Positions 7,336-13,252 of a stretch of 20,921 nucleotides of DNA are shown here, one piece after another. The DNA is from Bacillota bacterium (GTDB taxonomy: Bacteria; Bacillota; Clostridia; Lachnospirales; Lachnospiraceae). The DNA lies in the NCBI GenBank assembly GCA_023420935.1, contig JAEZUR010000180.1:1-20921 (forward strand). The letters run 5' to 3'. The first letter of the stretch is position 1, and each line of letters starts with the position of its first letter. The notes beneath the pieces were generated by a model. It saw only the letters and a list, made by a program, of their open reading frames with translations, did no database searches and was not told the DNA's origin. Both the position numbers and the translations under genes were made by a program.

Positions 7336-7364
7336 TTTACAACAAACACATGTTCTGGTATAAT
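7336..7364 (+). promoter_or_regulatory. dinB promoter with an embedded LexA-like (SOS) box
   Basis: TTTACA (7336-7341) and TATAAT (7359-7364) are 17 bp apart. The spacer contains AAAC-ACAT-GTTC (7344-7355), one mismatch from the Gram-positive LexA/DinR consensus GAAC-N4-GTTC. A repressor bound there would cover the promoter directly. Its place before a translesion polymerase, a classic SOS gene, supports the reading. Confidence 0.75.
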
Positions 7365-7389
7365 AAACACATACAAGGAGAACATATGT

Positions 7390-8649
7390 ATGGAAAAGAT
7401 CATTTTTCACGTAGATGTAAATAGTGCTTTCTTAAGTTGGGAAGCGGTTTACCGAATGAAACATTTAGGGTGTACGCAAGATCTTCGCGATATACCATCT
7501 GCAGTGTGCGGTGATATTAAGAAGAGGCATGGCATTATTCTGGCCAAATCAGTTCCGGCTAAAAAGTATGGTATTCAGACTGGAGAAACCATAGGAGAGG
7601 CTTTAAAGAAATGTCCTACACTTGAGCTGGTGCAACCTCACTATAACCTTTATGAAACATCATCCAAGGCATTTATTGAAATCTTGAAAGAATACACACC
7701 GGATGTGGAGAAGTATTCCATAGATGAATGCTATATGGATATGACAGGAACCCAGAGTTTGTTTGGCGCACCAGTGGTAGTTGCGAATCTAATTAAAGAC
7801 AGAATATATAAAGAACTGGGATTTACGGTGAATATTGGGGTTTCTAATAATAAGCTGTTAGCGAAAATGGCAGGTGACTTTAAGAAACCAAACTTAGTGC
7901 ATACGTTATTTCCAGACGAAGTACAAAAGAAGTTCTGGCATCTTCCTGTTTCAGAATTATTTTTTGTAGGAAGAGCCACGACCAAAAAGTTATTTTCCTT
8001 AGGAATACGAACCATTGGAGAACTAGCCAAGGCAGACGTGAATATGTTAAGGGCACATTTAAATAAGCACGGAGAAGTAATATGGAATTTTGCTAATGGC
8101 ATTGATGCTTCAGTGGTGGAACCACCACCAGCAAGAAAAGGGTACGGCAATAGTACCACTATAGCGTTTGATGTAACTGATGAGGTGACTGCTAAAATGG
8201 TCTTACTTGCTTTGGCAGAGTCGGTTAGTGCCTGTCTTCGCAAAGATAACGTGAAAGCGGAAGTAATTGCAGTCAGTATCAAGGACTTCGAATTTCGTCA
8301 TTGTTCCCATCAGATGACCCTTTTTTCAGGTACCAACGTAACGAATGAAATTCATGCAGCAGCATGTCAATTGTTTGATGAAAGCTGGTCAGGGGAGCCA
8401 ATTAGAAATCTTGGCATACACACCAGTAGGATTGTTGCAGATGAGTCCGAGAGACAACTTACTTTATTTGATAATAACCGGTTTGAAAAACTAGAGAAGA
8501 TGGATCAGGCCATAGATAGGATTCGATCTAGATATGGTATTGATGCTGTTAAACGAGCAACTTTTTTAGAATGCAAGATTGATCATATGTCCGGTGGAAT
8601 TAGCCGAGATAAGAAAACGGTAGATTATAAGGATGTGAACTTAAAGTGA
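7390..8649 (+). CDS. dinB: Y-family translesion DNA polymerase (DinB/Pol IV type)
   Basis: A 419-aa error-prone polymerase that would copy past damaged bases in the cytoplasm. Catalytic carboxylates are visible in HVDVNSAF (D9) and YSIDECYMD (D112, E113). The palm/fingers region holds RHGIILAKSVPAKKYGI, and the thumb helix-hairpin-helix includes FFVGRATTKKLFSLGI and IRTIGELAK. The little-finger domain runs to about 350, followed by QLTLF at 356-360, the expected sliding-clamp binding peptide, and a ~55-residue tail. The length is longer than E. coli Pol IV but normal for this Firmicutes branch. ATG 7390 has AAGGAG nine bases upstream. Regulation by LexA is suggested by the promoter box. The 83-aa gene 61 bp downstream is probably in the same transcript. 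Confidence 0.9.
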   Translation: MEKIIFHVDVNSAFLSWEAVYRMKHLGCTQDLRDIPSAVCGDIKKRHGIILAKSVPAKKYGIQTGETIGEALKKCPTLELVQPHYNLYETSSKAFIEILKEYTPDVEKYSIDECYMDMTGTQSLFGAPVVVANLIKDRIYKELGFTVNIGVSNNKLLAKMAGDFKKPNLVHTLFPDEVQKKFWHLPVSELFFVGRATTKKLFSLGIRTIGELAKADVNMLRAHLNKHGEVIWNFANGIDASVVEPPPARKGYGNSTTIAFDVTDEVTAKMVLLALAESVSACLRKDNVKAEVIAVSIKDFEFRHCSHQMTLFSGTNVTNEIHAAACQLFDESWSGEPIRNLGIHTSRIVADESERQLTLFDNNRFEKLEKMDQAIDRIRSRYGIDAVKRATFLECKIDHMSGGISRDKKTVDYKDVNLK

Positions 8650-8710
8650 AGAATACAATTTTCATTACCATGATTTTAATGCCTGTGAAAGCAGGCGGAA
8701 TGGAGTCAAA

Positions 8711-8962
8711 ATGAACGTGCCAGTAGATACGGTTATCATATTTAATACGGCAGGGGATATGAAGATTAATTTTATAAGAATCGAAGATGAGAACCATGAA
8801 TTGCATACCTATAAGGTGGAAAATATTGAATTTATAAAGGATGAGAGTCATGCTGGGTTTAAAAGCTTGCTATTTGGATGTAATATTCTTTTAGATGGTT
8901 GTATGAAGTGTATTAAAATTCGATATTTGATTGAGAGCCATAAATGGATACTAGTTGGTTAA
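8711..8962 (+). CDS. Small protein downstream of dinB, unknown function
   Basis: I do not recognise a named family for this 83-aa protein. It begins MNVPVDTVIIFNTAGDMKIN and looks beta-rich (alternating hydrophobics, FIRIEDENHELHTYKVENI), with a C-terminal half that contains two cysteines close together (DGCMKCIKIRY). There is no signal peptide or membrane segment. ATG 8711 has GGAG upstream in GAATGGAGTCAAA. The gap after dinB holds only a GCCTG/CAGGC hairpin (8681-8696) without a T tract, and the first terminator is at 9068, so it is likely co-expressed with the polymerase and therefore SOS-induced. That makes an accessory role in damage tolerance plausible but unproven. Confidence 0.6.
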   Translation: MNVPVDTVIIFNTAGDMKINFIRIEDENHELHTYKVENIEFIKDESHAGFKSLLFGCNILLDGCMKCIKIRYLIESHKWILVG

Positions 8963-8987
8963 AAGAGCTATAATCGGATGGAATGAA

Positions 8988-9016
8988 TTGACAGATAAGT
9001 CTTATCGTGTTAAAAT
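8988..9016 (+). promoter_or_regulatory. Strong promoter for a short RNA, with an operator-like palindrome
   Basis: TTGACA (8988-8993) and TAAAAT (9011-9016) are exactly 17 bp apart. The spacer begins with GATAAG-T-CTTATC (8994-9006), a 6-bp perfect dyad that could bind a regulator. The only thing downstream before the terminator at 9068-9111 is a ~90-nt non-coding stretch. Confidence 0.75.
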
Positions 9017-9022
9017 AAAGAT

Positions 9023-9112
9023 ACAAAAAGTAGCCAATCGACAGAGTGGTTACCCAAATTTACTTAGAAATAACCGCGTTCTTTGGGCAAAGAGTGGGCG
9101 GTTATTTTTTTA
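9023..9112 (+). ncRNA. Candidate antitoxin RNA converging on the holin-like toxin
   Basis: A transcript from the promoter at 8988-9016 would start near 9023 and stop at the terminator ending near 9111. It has no credible coding sequence: the only overlapping frame starts upstream at TTG 8955 and runs through the terminator. Its last ~50 bases are antisense to the 3' end of the toxin mRNA, including the toxin's final codons. This convergent, 3'-overlapping layout is that of the B. subtilis type I pairs TxpA/RatA and BsrG/SR4. Existence and function are inferred from the promoter, terminator and geometry. Confidence 0.5.
9068..9111. terminator. Terminator shared by the sRNA and (weakly) the toxin mRNA
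   Basis: AAATAACCGC (9068-9077) pairs perfectly with GCGGTTATTT (9098-9107), with an inner CTTTG/CAAAG pairing in the loop. On the plus strand seven T residues follow (9105-9111). On the minus strand the tail is only ATTTCTAAG, so it should be weaker for the toxin transcript. The toxin stop codon lies inside the stem. Confidence 0.85.
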
Positions 9113-9197
9113 TGTCCTTATCATTATGGTACTTTAAGATTGTAATGACTAATCCAGCAAAAGCAATTATAATCATAAACTCTTCGTATGTACTCAT
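9102..9197 (-). CDS. Holin-like small membrane toxin (type I TA, Hol_Tox-like)
   Basis: On the minus strand a 31-aa peptide is encoded: it starts MSTYEEFM, has one membrane helix (about residues 8-21, IIIAFAGLVITIL) and a charged tail ending NDKDIKK. The M-(s/t)-x-Y-E-x-(f/l)-M start, the IAFA core and the lysine tail match the putative holin-like toxin family of Firmicutes, whose members depolarise membranes and are held off by an antisense RNA. A strong GGAGG lies 9 bases before the ATG but is buried in a 9-bp hairpin (9203-9224), which would limit translation as in other type I toxins. The promoter carries an SOS box. It is too short for usual ORF thresholds; the longer minus ORF here is in another frame and is not real. 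Confidence 0.82.
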   Translation of the reverse strand: MSTYEEFMIIIAFAGLVITILKYHNDKDIKK

Positions 9198-9202
9198 ATG
9201 AC

Positions 9203-9224
9203 ACCACCTCCTTTTGGAGATGGT
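9203..9224 (-). promoter_or_regulatory. Hairpin sequestering the toxin Shine-Dalgarno
   Basis: Read on the minus strand, ACCATCTCC (9224-9216) pairs with GGAGGTGGT (9211-9203) around an AAAA loop, 9 bp with one G-U. The pairing includes the whole GGAGG ribosome site, so ribosomes could load only after the stem opens. Confidence 0.75.
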
Positions 9225-9294
9225 AACCACCCTGCTTAATCATAAGCTTCCACTTATGTGATAGACTACTTTTTGGTAACAATGTTACAATTAA

Positions 9295-9330
9295 ATTATA
9301 CCACACACAAAACAAAAGAACAAGTGTTCT
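9295..9330 (-). promoter_or_regulatory. Toxin promoter overlapping a perfect LexA-like (SOS) box
   Basis: On the minus strand TTGTTC (9323-9318) and TATAAT (9300-9295) are 17 bp apart, giving a start near 9288 and a ~90-nt leader. AGAACAAGTGTTCT (9317-9330, plus strand) contains GAAC-N4-GTTC with both half-sites perfect and covers the -35 box. A LexA repressor there would block toxin transcription until DNA damage. Confidence 0.78.
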
Positions 9331-9385
9331 GCAGTGAGGAAATTACATAATTGGAAAACTTATGGAAATACTTTGCCTTATATAG

Positions 9386-9391
9386 TATAAT
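9386..9391 (+). promoter_or_regulatory. -10 element of the second ABC operon
   Basis: A consensus TATAAT lies 61 bp before the GTG start of the ATPase gene. The -35 region 17 bp upstream (TGGAAA) is weak, so an activator or a secondary promoter is possible. Confidence 0.45.
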
Positions 9392-9451
9392 GAGAATAAT
9401 TGTAAATAAAATAAAAAACAAATCGTTACGTAAAAGCAGGAGGACATAAAG

Positions 9452-10237
9452 GTGGAGCAGCAAGAGGTTACAGTAGAGATTAATAATTTATGTATGAATT
9501 ATGGAGATAAAGAAGTATTAAAGGGAGTTAATTTTAAAGTACAAAAAGGGGAGGTCATTGGGTATATTGGTACCAATGGCGCTGGCAAAAGTACGACCAT
9601 AAAGATATTATTAGGTATTGTGGAAGGTTACACTGGTGAAGTTAAAGTGTTTGGCCAGGATATTAAGGAGGATAAGATAGAGTATAAAAGGCGGATTGGG
9701 TATGTGCCTGAGATAGCTGAAATCTATGATAATCTGACTGCTAAAGAGTATCTTACCTTCATTGGAGAACTGTATGGAATGAGTTATGGGCAAGTAGATG
9801 AGAAAGCTCAGAAGCTTATGGAGATCTTCGGAATCAAGGATTCCTATGGTGAAAGAATCAATTCTTATTCCAAAGGAATGAAACAAAAGGTATTAATTAT
9901 CTCCAGCCTTCTTCATAACCCAGATATATTATTTTTAGATGAGCCACTCAGCGGCTTAGATGCCAATAGTGTAATGATTGTTAAAGAGATATTGTCAACT
10001 TTATCAAAGCAAGGTAAGACAATTTTCTATTCCTCTCATATCATGGATGTAGTGGAGAAGATTAGCAACCGGATTATTTTATTAAATAATGGTCAAGTAG
10101 TGGCGGATGGAAGCTTTGAAGAATTAAAGAAGGTTTCTAAAGAGGGGACACTGGAACAAATCTTTAATCAAATTACTGGATTCAATGAATATGAAAAACT
10201 TGCTAGGGAATTTGTAGCGATTGTAGAAGAGGTATAA
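9452..10237 (+). CDS. ABC transporter ATPase subunit
   Basis: A 261-aa nucleotide-binding protein with Walker A GTNGAGKST (residues 40-48), Q-loop region RIGYVPE, a degenerate signature YSKGMKQK (139-146), Walker B ILFLDEP (159-165), D-loop SGLD and switch His in YSSHIMD. It belongs to the broad ABC-2/CcmA-NatA-like branch; the SKGM signature is common there. The start is GTG 9452, eight bases after GCAGGAGG. The stop is one base before the ATG of the membrane protein, so the two form a coupled pair. Substrate cannot be inferred. It is divergent from the toxin gene, sharing the 9301-9451 control region. Confidence 0.87.
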   Translation: MEQQEVTVEINNLCMNYGDKEVLKGVNFKVQKGEVIGYIGTNGAGKSTTIKILLGIVEGYTGEVKVFGQDIKEDKIEYKRRIGYVPEIAEIYDNLTAKEYLTFIGELYGMSYGQVDEKAQKLMEIFGIKDSYGERINSYSKGMKQKVLIISSLLHNPDILFLDEPLSGLDANSVMIVKEILSTLSKQGKTIFYSSHIMDVVEKISNRIILLNNGQVVADGSFEELKKVSKEGTLEQIFNQITGFNEYEKLAREFVAIVEEV

Positions 10238-10238
10238 T

Positions 10239-11879
10239 ATGAAAGAGTTTGCAGTTCTAAAAATCATAGATATACTAAAACCCCTGTTTGAAAAATTAGG
10301 TATTGATACGGTTGTGCTAAGGAAAATTCTTCAGGTTAAACTGTTAATGGATGGAAGAAGAGTACCTACTGTTTTTTCTGATAGTAAGAAAACAGAATCA
10401 GAATCAGAAGGAAATCAGTGGAAGATGCTATTGGTCTATCTAATTATGGGGATATCCATCATTCCATTCATCATAATGAAAAGCAATTATATATTTCAGA
10501 TGAGTATTGTATTTGGAATTATTATGTTTTTAGTAATGAGCTCATTAATCTCTGACTTTTCTTCGGTTCTATTAGATATAAAGGATAAAAGTATCCTTGG
10601 CATACGACCTATAAATTTGAGAACATTAAGAATGGCAAAGACGATTCATGTTACTATTTATATGTTCTATATTACTATTGCATTGGTAGGGCCAGCTCTT
10701 ATTTTGAGTATATTTACCCAAGGGATAGCGTTCTTCGTGCTCTTTTTAATATCTGTTATTTTAGTAGATAGTTTTAGTATCGTATTAACTTCGTTAGTAT
10801 ATTTCTTTATTCTTAGATTTTTTGACGGGGAGAAATTAAAAGATATTATTAATATCGTTCAAATACTTTTAAGTTTAACAATCACAGTGGGTTATCAGCT
10901 GATTAGTCGACTTTTTCGCATCATGGATATCAATATACAATTTACTCCAAAGTGGTGGCAGTATTTTATTATACCGGTCTGGTTTTCTGCACCATTTCAA
11001 ATGCTTAAGAAATCAGATATTAACTTAGTATATATAATATTTACCATTATGGCGGTAGTCATTCCAATCCTATCTATGATATTTTTCCTTCATCGAATGC
11101 CTGAATTTGAACAGAATTTAAATAAGTTAACCAATCATTATCATAGGAAGAAGAAAGAAAGAAAGGATTATGTATCATTTATGGCAAGTATTTTTTGTAA
11201 GTCGAAAGAAGAGAGAATATTTTTTCGATTTGCATTGGATATGATGAAACAGGAACGGGAATTTAAGTTAAAAATTTACCCATCTATTGGGATTGCGTTG
11301 ATATTTCCATTTATCTTTATGTTTCAAAGATTAACGGAGGTATCCATCAAGGAGATAGCGAAAGGAAAAAGTTATTTGTTTATTTACTTTTGTGGTTTGA
11401 TGATTCCATCTGTGATTTTATTTATGCAGTGTTCCGCAAAATATAAGGGTGCATGGGTATATAAGGTAGTGCCTATTAATAATATAGCAAGTATATTTAA
11501 AGGAACTTTGAAAGCGTTTTTAGGTAAATTATTTCTTCCAATCTTTTTGCTAGATGGGATTTTATTTATCTGTATCTATGGACTTGATATTATACCTGAT
11601 CTAATTTTAGTGTTTTTAAATATGATGATTAATATGGCCTTATGTTTCCTGATAATGAAAAAGCCATTACCTTTCTCAAGACCGTTTGAAGCAGTACAGA
11701 ATGCAAGCGTTGCATCCAACTTAATTCTGATGGCAATATTTGGCGTTCTATGTGGAATTCATTATTATGCGACCGTATTGCCATATGGGATATATATTAA
11801 TATGTTTCTTTCAGTAATTGCTAATATCATATTATGGCAGTTGGCATTTCGCTTCTTACACAAAAAATTAGAAGAGTAA
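10239..11879 (+). CDS. ABC transporter membrane subunit
   Basis: A 546-aa polytopic membrane protein. After ~65 mostly soluble residues come paired hydrophobic helices at about 67-110, 135-195, 200-225, 260-285, 350-400 and 425-540, some 11-12 in all, with a large basic cytoplasmic loop at about 288-340 (HYHRKKKERKDY). I do not recognise a precise family, but the size, topology and position directly behind an ATPase (1-base gap, GAAGAGG ribosome site) fit a large ABC-2-like permease. It probably works as a homodimer with the ATPase. The gene is not followed by a clear terminator hairpin. Confidence 0.75.
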   Translation: MKEFAVLKIIDILKPLFEKLGIDTVVLRKILQVKLLMDGRRVPTVFSDSKKTESESEGNQWKMLLVYLIMGISIIPFIIMKSNYIFQMSIVFGIIMFLVMSSLISDFSSVLLDIKDKSILGIRPINLRTLRMAKTIHVTIYMFYITIALVGPALILSIFTQGIAFFVLFLISVILVDSFSIVLTSLVYFFILRFFDGEKLKDIINIVQILLSLTITVGYQLISRLFRIMDINIQFTPKWWQYFIIPVWFSAPFQMLKKSDINLVYIIFTIMAVVIPILSMIFFLHRMPEFEQNLNKLTNHYHRKKKERKDYVSFMASIFCKSKEERIFFRFALDMMKQEREFKLKIYPSIGIALIFPFIFMFQRLTEVSIKEIAKGKSYLFIYFCGLMIPSVILFMQCSAKYKGAWVYKVVPINNIASIFKGTLKAFLGKLFLPIFLLDGILFICIYGLDIIPDLILVFLNMMINMALCFLIMKKPLPFSRPFEAVQNASVASNLILMAIFGVLCGIHYYATVLPYGIYINMFLSVIANIILWQLAFRFLHKKLEE

Positions 11880-11898
11880 GTAGAATGTTTGGAATAAT

Positions 11899-12016
11899 GG
11901 TTCAAGTGGAGTAGGTAAAAATTGAGTTCTTGGTATTTTGCAATATATATGATAAAATATAAAGAAAAGATCATATTTTAGAGAAAAATAATTGATAATG
12001 TTGCCTACTCTTGAAC
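11899..12016. repeat. Spaced inverted repeat around the next gene's promoter
   Basis: The left arm GGTTCAAGTGGAGTAGGTAA (11899-11918) and right arm TTGCCTACTCTTGAAC (12001-12016) are complementary apart from one mismatch and a 2-base gap. They flank 82 bp of AT-rich DNA containing the promoter at 11930-11958. The role is unknown. Confidence 0.5.
11930..11958 (+). promoter_or_regulatory. Promoter of the NlpC/P60-like gene
   Basis: TTGGTA (11930-11935) and TAAAAT (11953-11958) have a 17-bp spacer; a start near 11965 leaves a ~68-nt leader before ATG 12033. Confidence 0.5.
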
Positions 12017-12032
12017 ACGAAGGAGATATCGT

Positions 12033-12734
12033 ATGATTTCACAATTAAATAGGTTAGAGCAAGAGCAATATATGTATATTGTATTTTCTTCTACGAATAC
12101 AAAAATGGGAAGATTTATTCGGTTTTTTACAAAATATAAATATAACCATGTATCTTTAACGTTTGTAAAGAATTTTGATCGCATGTATTCCTTTGCAAGG
12201 TATTCTAAAAATAGCCCATTGGTTGGTGGATTTGTGGAAGAATCAACTCTAAGGTATTTTGAAGACAAGAACAATCAAGTGCAAGTAAAAGTATGCAGAA
12301 TTCCAATTACCATGGAAACATATGAGCAGATTCTAGGATATGTTAATTTAATGCAATCCTCCAATCAATATATTTATAATACATTCTCAGCTATATTACA
12401 TTCCGTACATAAGGGTTTACCAATTGAAAAGTCATATACCTGTGTTGAATTCGTTGGTGAAGTACTAAATATAAGTAGTATAGATCACGATATTGACTTT
12501 AACCAAATTTACTCCATTGCAGAATTGGAACATTACCTAGATGAATTCGCAATTTTTGAAGGAGACCTAAAAGAAATAGTTCGTTTTAGTAGCTGGGGTA
12601 ATGATGCATATCTAAAGAAAATTGCGCTATTATACATATGGACTAGTACAATAAAACATATGCTGAAACTAGTTTATCGTATCATTAAACCCGGTCAGTT
12701 TGAGAAAAATAAAGAAATACCTAATTTAAATTAA
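12033..12734 (+). CDS. Permuted NlpC/P60 (YiiX-like) papain-fold protein
   Basis: A 233-aa protein that reads as a circularly permuted NlpC/P60 cysteine hydrolase. The N-terminal part has YNHVSLTF with the candidate catalytic His (H39), after a strand-like MYIVFSS. The SFARYSKNSPLVGGFVEE segment is a conserved stretch of this group. The later YTCVEFVGEVL carries the candidate nucleophile C137. Family members act on peptide or acyl bonds in the cell envelope, but many are uncharacterised. I see no classical signal peptide; the C-terminus (about 198-225, LLYIWTSTIKHMLKLVY) may attach to the membrane. GAAGGAGATATC provides the ribosome site. Specificity is unknown. Confidence 0.72.
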   Translation: MISQLNRLEQEQYMYIVFSSTNTKMGRFIRFFTKYKYNHVSLTFVKNFDRMYSFARYSKNSPLVGGFVEESTLRYFEDKNNQVQVKVCRIPITMETYEQILGYVNLMQSSNQYIYNTFSAILHSVHKGLPIEKSYTCVEFVGEVLNISSIDHDIDFNQIYSIAELEHYLDEFAIFEGDLKEIVRFSSWGNDAYLKKIALLYIWTSTIKHMLKLVYRIIKPGQFEKNKEIPNLN

Positions 12735-12798
12735 CTTATAAAATTTTTAATAATGATGTATAGTTTAAAAGTTTAAAAGCCCTTTGAACAACCTTGAT

Positions 12799-12998
12799 AT
12801 GCCAATTTGCACTACATAACCTACACGAAAGTGATACACCATATAATTTGAAGAGCAACTGTTATGAAGTCGTTGGTACTTAGATCCTGTAGTTTAGGAT
12901 CTTATGTACCATTACGAACTTCATCCAAGCGAGAGCGTGTTGCGAATCAAATTATATGGTGTATCACTTTATATACATTCAAATATGCAAATTGACAT
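12799..12998. mobile_element. 200-bp end-to-end palindromic element (MITE-like)
   Basis: The outer arms ATGCCAATTTGC (12799-12810) and GCAAATTGACAT (12987-12998) are near-perfect inverted repeats. A 24-bp perfect inverted repeat follows (12828-12851 with 12947-12970; it includes GTGATACACC and ATATAATTTGA). The centre continues folding: GCAAC/GTTGC (12855-12859/12939-12943), ATGAAGT/ACTTCAT (12864-12870/12918-12924), GGTAC/GTACC (12875-12879/12906-12910) and AGATCCT/AGGATCT (12882-12888/12896-12902). It carries no ORF. A related arm occurs at 2096-2146, so it belongs to a dispersed family. No target-site duplication is clear. It could be a non-autonomous transposable element or a long structured RNA or protein-binding site. 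Confidence 0.7.
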
Positions 12999-13088
12999 TT
13001 AATCTCAACTTTTTGAAGTATTTTTCATATTTCATTCGTTTTAATCTATGGAAGCAATAAATAAACAAAACCATAGGAGGAAGAAAAA

Positions 13089-13250
13089 ATGAAACGTAAT
13101 GTGAAAATAAAGAAAAAAAGATGTAAGGTGGCTAGTCTATGGAAGCCAATCGGAGTGATTGCTGGTATTATCTGCTTATTTCAAATTACCAAACAGGTGA
13201 ACCGAAAAAAAGATAGATGGTTTATCGTAAATCAGATGAGTGATTTATAG
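13089..13250 (+). CDS. Small basic single-span membrane protein
   Basis: A 53-aa protein with a highly basic N-terminus (MKRNVKIKKKRCK), one hydrophobic segment at about 20-33 (PIGVIAGIICLFQI) and a charged C-terminal half (NRKKDRW). AGGAGG at 13076-13081 lies seven bases before the ATG, which is strong support that it is translated. It ends two bases before the M23 peptidase start, whose own ribosome site is poor, so it may serve to couple translation of the enzyme. The family is not recognised. It could be a small accessory subunit of the peptidase. Confidence 0.7.
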   Translation: MKRNVKIKKKRCKVASLWKPIGVIAGIICLFQITKQVNRKKDRWFIVNQMSDL

Positions 13251-13252
13251 AT

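Noticed and set aside
7731..8282. 183-codon minus-strand ORF inside dinB
   Set aside because: It lies wholly antisense to a well-supported polymerase gene, and its composition is that of a codon shadow.
8955..9137. 60-codon plus-strand ORF after the dinB-linked small gene
   Set aside because: It starts at a TTG with no ribosome site, overlaps the end of the previous gene and runs through the sRNA promoter and the terminator stem and T tract.
9143..9173. Possible second plus-strand promoter (TATAAT at 9168-9173) making an antisense RNA across the toxin ribosome site
   Set aside because: No acceptable -35 box lies at 16-18 bp (the nearest TTGTAA is too far). The CATAAG/CTTATG hairpin downstream could end such an RNA, but the evidence is too thin.
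9124..9315. 63-codon minus-strand ORF over the toxin region
   Set aside because: It is in a different frame from the 31-aa toxin, begins upstream of the toxin's mapped -10 box and lacks a ribosome site. The GGAGG belongs to the shorter frame.
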